DNA of 64,000 nucleotides from Oscillospiraceae bacterium. Its GTDB lineage: Bacteria; Bacillota; Clostridia; Oscillospirales; Ruminococcaceae. Made by a program: the position numbers and the translations under genes. Below, piece after piece: positions 17,112 through 27,736 of the stretch. How positions within the stretch are numbered: the stretch's first letter is position 1; each line of letters begins with the position of its first letter. The notes under the pieces are model-generated. The model was not told the origin of the DNA. It made no database searches and saw only the letters and a program-made list of their open reading frames with translations. The stretch spans positions 1 to 64,000 of the forward strand of contig JAFZPP010000028.1 in assembly GCA_017550285.1 (NCBI GenBank), given 5' to 3'.

Positions 17112-17294
17112 TCAAAACAGCAGCGAGGAATCATCCCCGCCGCTGTTTTTATGTTTTACCTTTCTTGTATAGTGTTTTTTGTCGGTTTCGGCAATGCGTG
17201 TAACAGGCGAAAGCTGCCATGTGCCGCGCTTTCTGCGATCCTGTTCGCGCTTTTGCTTTTTGCTCATTTTCTCATACGGCACAAAATTCTTCAT
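17112..17294 (-). CDS. Small basic protein coupled to rtcB
   Basis: 60 residues, rich in Lys and Arg (MKNFVPYEKMSKKQKREQDR at the N-terminus, then RGTWQLSPVTR). I recognise this as a widespread uncharacterised small Firmicutes protein whose members share the MKNFxPYEKLSKK and RGTWxxxxPVTR segments. Its ATG overlaps the stop codon of rtcB (ATGA, 17291-17294), so it is translated by coupling. The composition suggests binding to nucleic acid or ribosome; that is inference. The stop lies in the terminator stem. Confidence 0.75.
   Translation of the reverse strand: MKNFVPYEKMSKKQKREQDRRKRGTWQLSPVTRIAETDKKHYTRKVKHKNSGGDDSSLLF
17114..17150 (-). terminator. Terminator of the rtcB operon
   Basis: AAAACAGC pairs with GCTGTTTT, extended inward by GCG/CGC with small bulges; T-run on both strands. 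Confidence 0.75.
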
Positions 17295-18499
17295 GCTTCT
17301 TCACCTGCCTTGAAGTTGTAGATCGGGCGAATGATCTCGTCGATTGTCACCGTTTCGCCGATACAGCTTGTAATCGCCTCCATCGGCTTGTAAGCCATGG
17401 GGCACTCATCCAGCGTGCCGCTGCTGACAGAGGTTGTATAGATACCGGACATCTGCTTTTTGAATTCAGATACCGTAAAAGAAGCCTTCGCGGCAGAACG
17501 GGACATCAACCGTCCGGCACCGTGCGGCGCAGACTGATTCCAGTCATCATTGCCTTTGCCGGTACAGATCAGACTGCCGTCGCGCATATTCATCGGAATC
17601 AGCAGCTTTTCACCTCTGCGCGCCGAGACTGCACCTTTCCGCAGTATCATATAATCCGTATCAATATAATTGTGGATTGTCGTGAACTGCTCAGCGATAT
17701 GCAGACCCATGCCGCGGATCAGCTCATCCATCATTGCCTTCCGGTTGAGCATGGCAAACATCTGCGTCAGCTTCATATCATGGATATACTGTTCAAACAG
17801 CGTTCCGGCAGTATATGCAAGATGCTTCGGAACATCGGTCTGCTTGCTGTTTTTCAGCTTCTTCAATTCCTTTTGAATCTGCTTTTCTTTGCCCTCCGCT
17901 TTCAGCTTGGAGATCAGTGCCTGAACATCATCCTTCGATGTGTGGTTTAATTGACGGTATGCCTCCTCCTGATAATACTTTGCAACCTCGACGCCGAGAT
18001 GCCGTGAGCCGGAATGAATTACCAGATAGATGCTGCCGTCCTCGCCCTGATCCGCTTCGATAAAGTGATTGCCGCCGCCGAGTGTTCCGATGCTCTGCAT
18101 AAGCCGGCGTGCATGAATCTGTTCTGCGCAGTAAAGCGCTTCACGCGTAAACTGCTCTGCAAAACGGTGCGGTATTTCCCGAACAGAGAATCCGGACGGA
18201 ATCTTGCTGTAGATCAGCTTGTCGAGCTTTTGCAGTTCAATATGGGTTTCTTTCAGCTTTACGGTCTCCATACCGCAGCCGATATCGACACCGACCAGAT
18301 TCGGAATCGCGGTATCTGTCACGGTCATGGTTGTTCCGATTGTGCAGCCTGCGCCGGTATGGACATCCGGCATGATGCGGATTTTTGCGCCCGCGCTGAC
18401 AGGCTGATTGCATAAAGTCAATATTTGTGCGACGGCGCTCTCCTCTGCGATTTCCGCAAAAATCTTCGCAGAGGCGTATTTTCCTTTTACTTCAAACAT
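17291..18499 (-). CDS. rtcB: RNA ligase RtcB
   Basis: 402 residues, within the compact RtcB range. RtcB joins 2',3'-cyclic phosphate or 3'-phosphate ends to 5'-OH ends using GTP and Mn. Metal- and GTP-binding segments are visible: IMPDVHTGAGCTIG, VGVDIGCGM (Mn-binding Asp and Cys), GTLGGGNHFIE, VIHSGSRHLG and the APHGAGRLMSRSAAK guanylate-pocket segment. Start at 18499 follows GGAAAGGAAG; an upstream in-frame ATG at 18526 lies next to the leader terminator and has no good binding site. A promoter, a 27-codon leader ORF and a T-run terminator lie directly upstream, suggesting read-through control. The small gene at 17112 is coupled to it. Confidence 0.93.
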   Translation of the reverse strand: MFEVKGKYASAKIFAEIAEESAVAQILTLCNQPVSAGAKIRIMPDVHTGAGCTIGTTMTVTDTAIPNLVGVDIGCGMETVKLKETHIELQKLDKLIYSKIPSGFSVREIPHRFAEQFTREALYCAEQIHARRLMQSIGTLGGGNHFIEADQGEDGSIYLVIHSGSRHLGVEVAKYYQEEAYRQLNHTSKDDVQALISKLKAEGKEKQIQKELKKLKNSKQTDVPKHLAYTAGTLFEQYIHDMKLTQMFAMLNRKAMMDELIRGMGLHIAEQFTTIHNYIDTDYMILRKGAVSARRGEKLLIPMNMRDGSLICTGKGNDDWNQSAPHGAGRLMSRSAAKASFTVSEFKKQMSGIYTTSVSSGTLDECPMAYKPMEAITSCIGETVTIDEIIRPIYNFKAGEEA

Positions 18500-18524
18500 A
18501 ATGCTTCCTTTCCGGAGCGCCCGC

Positions 18525-18555
18525 AAAAAAGCACCCCTGCAAATGCAGAGGTGCT
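18525..18555 (-). terminator. Terminator in the leader region, just upstream of rtcB
   Basis: On the minus strand AGCACC..TGCA pairs with TGCA..GGTGCT, followed by six T (18530-18525). It lies 26 bases before the rtcB start and downstream of the leader ORF, so rtcB must be reached by read-through from 18708-18736 or by an unseen promoter. Confidence 0.7.
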
Positions 18556-18590
18556 CGGAATCATGACAATATACGGCTGTGCCGCATCCG

Positions 18591-18674
18591 TTAGTCAGTC
18601 CAAACGGGCGAACTCCATGTGCAGATAATCTGATATTGAATTGTACTTGTTTGTTTCCTGCTTGCCTGTTTCAT
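18591..18674 (-). CDS. Short leader ORF upstream of rtcB (27 aa)
   Basis: ATG at 18674 with ribosome binding site AAGGAAGG, 27 codons, stop TAA at 18593-18591. The product begins MKQASRKQTSTIQYQ and ends in WSSPVWTD. It sits between a consensus promoter and a T-run terminator, so it is either a tiny independent gene or a leader peptide whose translation influences the terminator. No run of identical regulatory codons is evident. Not matched to any known peptide. Confidence 0.5.
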   Translation of the reverse strand: MKQASRKQTSTIQYQIICTWSSPVWTD

Positions 18675-18707
18675 GGTGTTCACCTTCCTTTCTCAGAATT
18701 TGAGACT

Positions 18708-18736
18708 ATTATATTCGCTTTCGGTTTGTTTGTCAA
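18708..18736 (-). promoter_or_regulatory. Promoter of the rtcB leader transcript
   Basis: Perfect TTGACA (18736-18731), 17 bp, perfect TATAAT (18713-18708) on the minus strand. Confidence 0.9.
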
Positions 18737-18756
18737 GCGATTTCATCATTTTGTAA

Positions 18757-18777
18757 CCGGTTTGTATCTGAAACCGG
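18757..18777 (-). terminator. Possible terminator of the carbonic anhydrase gene
   Basis: CCGGTTT pairs with AAACCGG around a 7-base loop right after the stop codon. Short stem and poor T-run; weak. Confidence 0.35.
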
Positions 18778-18778
18778 C

Positions 18779-19351
18779 TCAGATATCAAATTCGACTGCA
18801 CCGCTTTCCAAGCGGTAAAGCGCACCGATCACTTTCAGTCCGTGCTGTTCCTCGCGCTGAATCTCAAAACTGTTTTCAATCATGGCAACGCTCTGGCGGA
18901 CATTCATACAGCATGCCTTGTAATCATCTGTTTCGTTGCCGATTGCCAGTTTGATCTCATCGGTAATAAATTTGATATAACCGGACGGATCATGGTTGAT
19001 TGCTGCATCGACGGCACCGCAGTGATCATGACCGAGAACGACAACCAGCCGGATACCGAGATGCTCTGCTGCATATTCGACCGAGCCAAGCTGATGATCG
19101 TCGATTACATTGCCTGCAACACGGATGATAAACAAATCGCCGATATCCGCGCTGAAAATGTATTCCGGAATGACTCTTGAATCCGAGCAGGTAATAATCA
19201 CGGCATACGGATGCTGCCCCTCATGCAGTGTCCCTGTCCGTTTCGCCGGCGAAATATTGCCGCATCCGGTTGCTGCACGCAGATAGTTCTGATTGCCGTC
19301 TTTCAGCTTTTGCAAGGCTTCATTTGCAGGAATGATTGCGTTGATATGCAT
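18779..19351 (-). CDS. Beta-class carbonic anhydrase
   Basis: 190 residues. Zinc ligands of the beta class are visible: CSDSR gives Cys55 with Asp57 and Arg59, and GHDHCGA gives His108 and Cys111. It interconverts CO2 and bicarbonate in the cytoplasm, useful to a CO2-dependent rumen or gut anaerobe that carboxylates PEP or pyruvate. The start lies 3 bases after the stop of the upstream hydrolase gene, whose last codons contain the ribosome binding site GAGGTG, so the two form an operon. Confidence 0.93.
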   Translation of the reverse strand: MHINAIIPANEALQKLKDGNQNYLRAATGCGNISPAKRTGTLHEGQHPYAVIITCSDSRVIPEYIFSADIGDLFIIRVAGNVIDDHQLGSVEYAAEHLGIRLVVVLGHDHCGAVDAAINHDPSGYIKFITDEIKLAIGNETDDYKACCMNVRQSVAMIENSFEIQREEQHGLKVIGALYRLESGAVEFDI

Positions 19352-19354
19352 TTT

Positions 19355-19945
19355 TTACACCTCATCTGCAATATTTCTAATCTGATGTCTGATAAACTGC
19401 GACGAAATCTGCATCACATTGTACAGATTCTCAAGATTACGAAGCATATCACCGCATTCCAGCGAGTGATTGCACTGCGGATAAAGAAACAGCGGGATAT
19501 TGTGTGCCGCAGCAGCCTGCTGAATCTGCGTCAGATCAGACCACGGATCCGCATCTCCGATGAAAGCAATGCAGTCATATGCTGACGGCGCAAACGAGAA
19601 TGTTTCAAGCAGGGGCGTATACCAGAGCTGCCGGGCAGGAATGGCATGCGCAGTAGCATATTTCGCCGCGGCGATTGTACCGATGCTCTTTCCGATCAGC
19701 AATATTTCTTCATATGTATCCCAGCGGACAGATTGCAGTTGTTCCTCCGTCTGCTGAAATGCCAGCGCAGCCGCCTGTGCGATCAAATCAGAATTCCCTA
19801 TGATTTTGCGCGGCATATCGTGAAAAGCAACATCCAGAAGCTCATATCCCGCTTCCTGCGCAAATCGTGCAGAATAATACAGCAGCGGTTTATCCTTATG
19901 ATACCCGATGCCCGGGCAGATGACAGCAATTCTTTTCTGCATCAT
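19355..19945 (-). CDS. Alpha/beta-hydrolase-fold protein
   Basis: 196 residues, cytoplasmic. Begins MMQKRIAVICPGIGYHKDKP; the nucleophile elbow is GKSIGTIAAAKYA, an acid residue lies in FIGDADPWSD and the His in PQCNHSLE, together a plausible Ser-Asp-His triad. Small size and lack of a lid domain suggest a short-chain esterase or a dienelactone-hydrolase-like protein; substrate unknown. Start at 19945 is preceded by GGAG at 5 bases; the longer open frame to 20011 has no good binding site. Cotranscribed with carbonic anhydrase. Confidence 0.7.
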   Translation of the reverse strand: MMQKRIAVICPGIGYHKDKPLLYYSARFAQEAGYELLDVAFHDMPRKIIGNSDLIAQAAALAFQQTEEQLQSVRWDTYEEILLIGKSIGTIAAAKYATAHAIPARQLWYTPLLETFSFAPSAYDCIAFIGDADPWSDLTQIQQAAAAHNIPLFLYPQCNHSLECGDMLRNLENLYNVMQISSQFIRHQIRNIADEV

Positions 19946-20131
19946 AACTGCTCCGTGCGCCGGCAATATTTCTTGTTTTTCATGAAAATCCGTTCCTTCC
20001 GATGTATTCAAAATATGCTCGGATAATATGATACCATTCTATCATATTATCAAACGAAAGTCAATACTGAGATATACCGCTGTCTGAATCAAGAGATACA
20101 CGGCTTATACATATGAAATTTGCTATAACCA

Positions 20132-20160
20132 TTGCATTTCTGTGCTTCCTGTGCTATAAT
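20132..20160 (+). promoter_or_regulatory. Promoter of the dockerin GH9-like gene
   Basis: TTGCAT (20132-20137), 17 bp, perfect TATAAT (20155-20160), 60 bases before the start codon. Confidence 0.8.
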
Positions 20161-20219
20161 GAAATTACTGCCGGAATTGTACCGAACCGGCTGTACACTG
20201 TAAAAAGGGAGGGACTTAT

Positions 20220-23147
20220 ATGCAGAAACATTTTACAAAAAGAATCGTTGCAGGATTGCTGACTGCTGCAATGATCGTACCGCTGACTGTCAGCTTTGCT
20301 GAGCCGCAAGGGGTATCGGCTGAGAATGGAAGTAACGAGTTACTGGGCGAAACAACCTTTGATTACAAGATCGTCCCGTGGATGCCGGTTGAAGCCAGTC
20401 CGGCAAAACAGAATTTCATGATCGAGGACGGCGCTGTTCACCTGACAATCCTGAGGGGAAAGGGCGCATCATTGTCGAATTACGATCTGCAATTCCGCCA
20501 CAGAAATCTGGAATTTCGGAAAGATCACAAGTACATGGTCAGCTTCAAGGCAAAAGCCGCTCGGAACGGCATGGAGCTTTGCAGCCGGATCGACAGGAAC
20601 AGCTTAGAAGATCCGCTGTTTATGCTCGACGGTCAATCGGGAGAAATGATCATGGGACCGGCATTCGGCGGCATGTGGGGCACTCCGCTCAAGCTGACAA
20701 CGGAATTCAAGGAATACTCCGGCTTGTTCACTCCGACTGAGGATATTGAGGGCGCGGAATGGATATTTACTTACGCATACGACGATACCTACAGCGGAAA
20801 TGCACAGGACGGCGATGAGCTCTGGTTTGATGACATGTCCATTAAAGATATCACATGGAACGAAGAGATTCCGCAATCCAGCTACGGCTATACCGCGCGC
20901 GGATACAGCGGGCTGGAAAACAATTTTATCTCTGTCAATCAGCTCGGATACCTGCCGGGGCTTGCAAAGATTGCAACGCTGAGCGATAACAGCGGCGATG
21001 TTCTTTACGAAGCAGAAACACTGAATCTCGACAGCAGCTATGACTATGAGATCATAAATGTTTCGGATGATACCGTCGCATATACGGGCAAAACCGAGAA
21101 AAAGACCTTCGATGCCGATTCCGGTGACTATGTCTGCAAAATTGACTTTACAAAATTCAATACGGAAGGTGAATACTATATCCGGATCAAGGGCAGGGAG
21201 TGGCGTTCGTTCCCGTTCCGGATCGGTTCGGATGTTTATCAGGAAAAAGATCATGATCTGCTGACAAATGCGCTGAATTATTTTTATCAGAACCGAGCCG
21301 GCATAGATATCGAAGAAAAATATATCACTTCCGGTGAGAAAGAAAAGCTCGCACACGCGGGACAGCATAATACAGAATCCGGATTTGTGCAGACGCGCTG
21401 GCGGAATGAATACCTGACATATGAAGAGGCGTCCAGAACCTATGCATCCTCTGAGATTGATGTAAAGGGCGGCTGGTATGCCTCCGGCAATCAGGGTAAA
21501 TATATGCCGGAAGGCGGAATGACTGTCTGGACGCTCCAGAATATGTATGAGCGTGCATTGCAGACAGCATCCGGAAGGGATAAATTCGCTGACGGCTCCG
21601 GAACGGTTGTGATTCCGGAAGCAGGCAACAAGATTCCGGATATCCTTGATGAATGCAAACATGAACTGGACTTCATGGCAAAGATGAAGGTTTCATCCAA
21701 TGAACCTACATGGGGCAAATATGCCGGTCTGTATTATCACAAGGTTCAGGATCATAAATGGATCGAGATTGCGACCAAGCCGTGGGATTATGTCGAGGGC
21801 TATGAAATTGCCCGCATTGTCAAGCCGCCGACATATGCAGCGACGCTCAATTTCGCCGCATGCGCAGCACAGGCTGCAAGACTCTGGCAGGATTATGATG
21901 CGGATCAGGCAGCAGTTTATCTAAAACAGGCAAAAGAAGCATATGCTGCTTTTCTGCGTGTATATCAGGAGCCGGATCTGATTATGACTGCGCATCCTGA
22001 ATACTGGACTGATTGCCCGAAGGAGGAGCTGAACGAAGTATCGCTCTTTGCGCCGATGTATCAGGCAAAGGGCGGTGAGCCATACGGCGATTTTCAGCTC
22101 AGCGATGATGCTTACTGGGCAGTCTGTGAGCTTTATATCTCCGCAAAGGAAATGAATGACAGCGATGCAGAATCGTATTATGAGGAACTCAAAAAATATA
22201 ATGATGAAGGTTCATTCATTTACAATTACAAGGATGCATTTCGTTTTCAGCCGCGAATTAACGGCGGCGAAAATTTAACCAACGACGGCTCATATACAGT
22301 ATTTAACTGGGGCAATACCGGTGCGGCAGGCTGCATGTCACTGATGCTGCACAAAGACCTGCTTTCTCCGGCGGAGGCGCTCACGCTGGAGCAGTCGTTG
22401 CTTGATACTGCCGATACCTACCTGATAATTGAAAATGAGCAGGGCTACGGCATACCGTATAAGTATGAGCCGGACTATAGTGAACCGATCGGGTCGCCGA
22501 CAATCGTCATTCAGGGCTTTGAGTACGGCTCCAATGAACGGGTGCTGAATAATACCATTGCGCTGGCATATGCCTATGATCTGACCGGCGATACAAAGTA
22601 CATGAACGGCGTTGTCTCCGGAATGGACTATCTGCTCGGCAACAATCCGCTTGCATACTCCTATATTACCGGCTACGGCTCCTATCATGTCAAGAATCCG
22701 ACACACAGATACTGGTGTGCAGAGCTTGATAAGACGTTTCCCTCTGCGCCGGACGGCGTTCTTTCGCTTGGTCCGAATGCAGGTTTACAGGATCAGTATG
22801 TGCGTGCACTCGGTTTTGTCCCCGGAAAAAAGGATTCGGTTTCCGAACGCTGCTATGCCGATTCGGTTGAATCGTGGGCGACAAATGCAGTTTCTCTTAC
22901 CTCAAATGCATCGCTTGCATGGGTTGTTTCGTACTTGCAGGATTATGAAACACCGATGCCTGCCGGTGTCATTGTACCCGGCGATGCGGACGGGAACGGG
23001 AAAGCGAATATTGCCGATGCTGTCATGCTGACGAAATACCTGCTCGGCTCCGGCTGGATCAGAAATCCGAAAGCAGTCGATATGAATGCGGACAATAAGC
23101 TGACAGCCGCCGATCTGACACTGCTCAAGCGTGAATTGCTCAAATAA
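20220..23147 (+). CDS. CBM4-Ig-GH9-dockerin protein lacking the GH9 catalytic residues
   Basis: 975 residues, secreted. Signal peptide about 1-35; CBM4/9-like module about 40-200; Ig-like CelD_N domain about 238-335 (NFISVNQLGYLPG start); GH9-type domain about 345-905; dockerin about 917-975 (GDADGNGKANIADA, VDMNADNKLTAADL). This is the layout of theme-D GH9 enzymes such as CelD or CbhA. Yet the segment GGWYDAGDxGKY of the family reads GGWYASGNQGKY, so the two catalytic Asp are Ala421 and Asn424, and the C-terminal STNEVAIN reads ATNAVSLT, so the acid Glu is Ala890. Other conserved parts (ITGYGS, LGPNAGLQD, SLAWVVSYL) are kept. It is therefore probably non-hydrolytic, perhaps a glycan-binding cellulosome component. 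Good RBS (AAGGGAGGG), own promoter and terminator. Confidence 0.88.
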   Translation: MQKHFTKRIVAGLLTAAMIVPLTVSFAEPQGVSAENGSNELLGETTFDYKIVPWMPVEASPAKQNFMIEDGAVHLTILRGKGASLSNYDLQFRHRNLEFRKDHKYMVSFKAKAARNGMELCSRIDRNSLEDPLFMLDGQSGEMIMGPAFGGMWGTPLKLTTEFKEYSGLFTPTEDIEGAEWIFTYAYDDTYSGNAQDGDELWFDDMSIKDITWNEEIPQSSYGYTARGYSGLENNFISVNQLGYLPGLAKIATLSDNSGDVLYEAETLNLDSSYDYEIINVSDDTVAYTGKTEKKTFDADSGDYVCKIDFTKFNTEGEYYIRIKGREWRSFPFRIGSDVYQEKDHDLLTNALNYFYQNRAGIDIEEKYITSGEKEKLAHAGQHNTESGFVQTRWRNEYLTYEEASRTYASSEIDVKGGWYASGNQGKYMPEGGMTVWTLQNMYERALQTASGRDKFADGSGTVVIPEAGNKIPDILDECKHELDFMAKMKVSSNEPTWGKYAGLYYHKVQDHKWIEIATKPWDYVEGYEIARIVKPPTYAATLNFAACAAQAARLWQDYDADQAAVYLKQAKEAYAAFLRVYQEPDLIMTAHPEYWTDCPKEELNEVSLFAPMYQAKGGEPYGDFQLSDDAYWAVCELYISAKEMNDSDAESYYEELKKYNDEGSFIYNYKDAFRFQPRINGGENLTNDGSYTVFNWGNTGAAGCMSLMLHKDLLSPAEALTLEQSLLDTADTYLIIENEQGYGIPYKYEPDYSEPIGSPTIVIQGFEYGSNERVLNNTIALAYAYDLTGDTKYMNGVVSGMDYLLGNNPLAYSYITGYGSYHVKNPTHRYWCAELDKTFPSAPDGVLSLGPNAGLQDQYVRALGFVPGKKDSVSERCYADSVESWATNAVSLTSNASLAWVVSYLQDYETPMPAGVIVPGDADGNGKANIADAVMLTKYLLGSGWIRNPKAVDMNADNKLTAADLTLLKRELLK

Positions 23148-23157
23148 TACTGCACAG

Positions 23158-23200
23158 AACAGCCGGCATCCGCGTGATACCGGCTGTTTCTCTGTATTTT
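23158..23200 (+). terminator. Terminator after the GH9-like gene
   Basis: AACAGCCGG pairs with CCGGCTGTT, followed by TCTCTGTATTTTT. Confidence 0.75.
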
Positions 23201-25907
<2,707 letters not shown>

Positions 25908-25912
25908 TATCA

Positions 25913-25952
25913 AAAAAGCAGCGGCAGGGGAGCATCCTTGCCGCTGCTTTTT
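25913..25952 (+). terminator. Terminator after the CE1 esterase gene
   Basis: A 17-bp stem AAAAAGCAGCGGCAGGG with CCTTGCCGCTGCTTTTT (one G-T pair). Confidence 0.85.
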
Positions 25953-26008
25953 GCTGTTACAAATGTCACATATGACATGACAGTCAACATCTTCCGTTTT
26001 TTCTTGAT

Positions 26009-26020
26009 TTATGGTATAAT
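26009..26020 (+). promoter_or_regulatory. Extended -10 promoter element
   Basis: TATGGTATAAT: a perfect TATAAT (26015-26020) preceded by TG in extended -10 position; no clear -35. Drives the CmpB-like membrane protein gene. Confidence 0.5.
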
Positions 26021-26073
26021 GAGCACAGTAGGAAAGAAAATGCACCGATCTTATGAAACGGAGGAACGAAAAA

Positions 26074-26613
26074 ATGAAAAAGAGATGGCTTGCAGAACAT
26101 ATTATGTTCTTTTGGATTTACGCTGTGATCGGCTGGTTCTATGAGGTCACGCTGGAAACCGTAATCTACCGCTGGGGATTCAGCAACAGAGGCGTTCTGT
26201 TCGGACCGTGGCTGCCGGTATACGGCTTCGGCGCGACAGTTTTTCTGATTCTGTGGTACCGTCTGATTATAGGGAAGACGCTGAAACGGAAAATCCTGAT
26301 GATTCCGGTCATATTTCTGCTGACAATGGCAACCGCGACGCTGATCGAGCTGATAACGAGCTATCTGTGCGAGTGGACAATCGGTTCATGGCCGTGGCAG
26401 ACCTATGCAGATTATGCAATCAACTTTCAGGCACGCATTGCACTGAGCCCGAGTATTCGCTTCGGCATCGGCGGCGTGATATTCCTCTATGTGATCCAGC
26501 CGCTTCTGGATCGTCTGGCATGCAAAATGAAAGACAAAACGCTGTATATTACGGCTGCCGTAATCGTCGTTGTTCTCTCAGCTGATCTTGCGTATACTGT
26601 TTTCCTTCGATGA
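26074..26613 (+). CDS. Polytopic membrane protein of the putative ABC-transporter type IV (CmpB-like) family
   Basis: 179 residues with about five membrane segments. The motif IYAVIGWFYEVTLETV near the N-terminus and NRGVLFGPWLPVYGFGA are the hallmark of this Firmicutes membrane family (annotated as putative ABC transporter type IV, CmpB). The function is not established. Start at 26074 follows CGGAGGAACG; an upstream in-frame ATG at 26053 has no binding site. Monocistronic, between two strong terminators. Confidence 0.75.
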   Translation: MKKRWLAEHIMFFWIYAVIGWFYEVTLETVIYRWGFSNRGVLFGPWLPVYGFGATVFLILWYRLIIGKTLKRKILMIPVIFLLTMATATLIELITSYLCEWTIGSWPWQTYADYAINFQARIALSPSIRFGIGGVIFLYVIQPLLDRLACKMKDKTLYITAAVIVVVLSADLAYTVFLR

Positions 26614-26617
26614 ATCA

Positions 26618-26648
26618 AAAGAAGCCGCTCGGAATGAGCGGCTTCTTT
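26618..26648. terminator. Bidirectional terminator
   Basis: A perfect 13-bp stem AAAGAAGCCGCTC/GAGCGGCTTCTTT, shared by the convergent genes ending at 26613 and 26665. Confidence 0.85.
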
Positions 26649-26664
26649 ACATGGAAAGATTCGA

Positions 26665-27408
26665 TTATTTGATGCTGCTGATCAGGTACTCCCCGTCAAT
26701 CCGTACAACAGTCGCGGTGTGATCTGTCAGTTCGCCGCCTAATTCTTCATTCTTGAATGTTGCTGTGTAATCGTCCTTGGTAATATTGGAGACTTTGATC
26801 GTATCCATTACATAATTCATATTGGAGCCGCGGCCGCCGTTTGCCATATAGAGCTTGCCTTCATGTTCAATATAAATGGGAATCTCGCAGCCGAATACAC
26901 TGTTCTCGATTTTTTCCTTTTCATCGCCTGTCAGTGTCTGCGCGAAATAGCGCTTAAGATCATCAATCGACTCAAACTCGCCTGTCACACGCTGATAGAC
27001 AGCATCGGAGCCTTCCGGCTGATAGGTATCGTTTGAATCTGTAGCCAGACCGAATGCACAGACGCTGTCAATTTCCTGATACTCCAGCAGGAGCTTTTTG
27101 GTCAGTGCAATCAGCGGAGCTTCATCGGTGACCGGTGTGACCTGATCGCCGTTTTCAGCAGTCGTTTCCGTGAGAGCTGTTGTTTCAGCAGTAGAATCGG
27201 CAGTGGTTTCATCGGATGTCTCAGCAGATGTTTCAGCTTCGGTGACGGTTTCAGTCAGTGTTTCCTCTGTAGCAGCAGTTGTATCTTCCGTCGTCGCAGA
27301 AACAGTGGTTTCGATCGCAGAATCGGAATTCTGTGTGCCGGAGCCAGCGCATCCGGACAGTATCAGAACGAGCGTGAATGCAGTGAGTGCAATGATTGTT
27401 TTTTTCAT
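26665..27408 (-). CDS. Lipoprotein with Thr/Glu-rich stalk
   Basis: 247 residues. Lipobox LSGC (Cys at about 20), then a long low-complexity stalk (about 25-95) of Thr, Glu, Ala and Ser, and a globular domain about 100-247 containing an ESIDDLKRYFAQTL helix and beta-rich end (EELGGELTDHTATVVRID). The domain resembles small extracellular IseA/DL-endopeptidase-inhibitor-like or NTF2-like domains seen in Firmicutes lipoproteins, but I cannot assign it. It would be anchored outside the membrane, the stalk crossing the wall. RBS AAGGAGAA. A TATAAT on the minus strand at 27489-27484 is the likely -10. Confidence 0.7.
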   Translation of the reverse strand: MKKTIIALTAFTLVLILSGCAGSGTQNSDSAIETTVSATTEDTTAATEETLTETVTEAETSAETSDETTADSTAETTALTETTAENGDQVTPVTDEAPLIALTKKLLLEYQEIDSVCAFGLATDSNDTYQPEGSDAVYQRVTGEFESIDDLKRYFAQTLTGDEKEKIENSVFGCEIPIYIEHEGKLYMANGGRGSNMNYVMDTIKVSNITKDDYTATFKNEELGGELTDHTATVVRIDGEYLISSIK

Positions 27409-27736
27409 GGTGATTCTCCTTTTTCAAATCAATATGTATTCCTGTAAAATGTCAAATTTACGGTCTTTCCCGTTGACGCATAGATTATAGCACAATTCAT
27501 CCGGAATGTATAGTCATTTCACCGAATTGTAATCCGTTTTTGCAAATTGTATACTGTTCTGTACAACTTAATTTATGATTTTTATTGTTTTACATGGGAA
27601 CAGGCGTTCATTTTGTCATATTTCAGTAACCACGGCTGGAAACAGGCAGCATAAAAAATAGTTCTCTCAGCTTGCTTTTTGCAAACTAATATGATATAAT
27701 AAAAGAGTTCAAACTCAGGTTCAGGGAGGTACCGAA
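27409..27736. other. Intergenic region between divergent lipoprotein and tex genes
   Basis: About 330 bases, A/T-rich. Contains the lipoprotein leader and -10 (27484-27489, minus) and the tex promoter (27672-27700, plus). The 180 bases between show no ORF with a binding site, repeat or hairpin that I can defend. Confidence 0.4.
27672..27700 (+). promoter_or_regulatory. Promoter of the tex operon
   Basis: TTGCTT (27672-27677), 17 bp, perfect TATAAT (27695-27700), 37 bases before the start codon. Confidence 0.8.
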
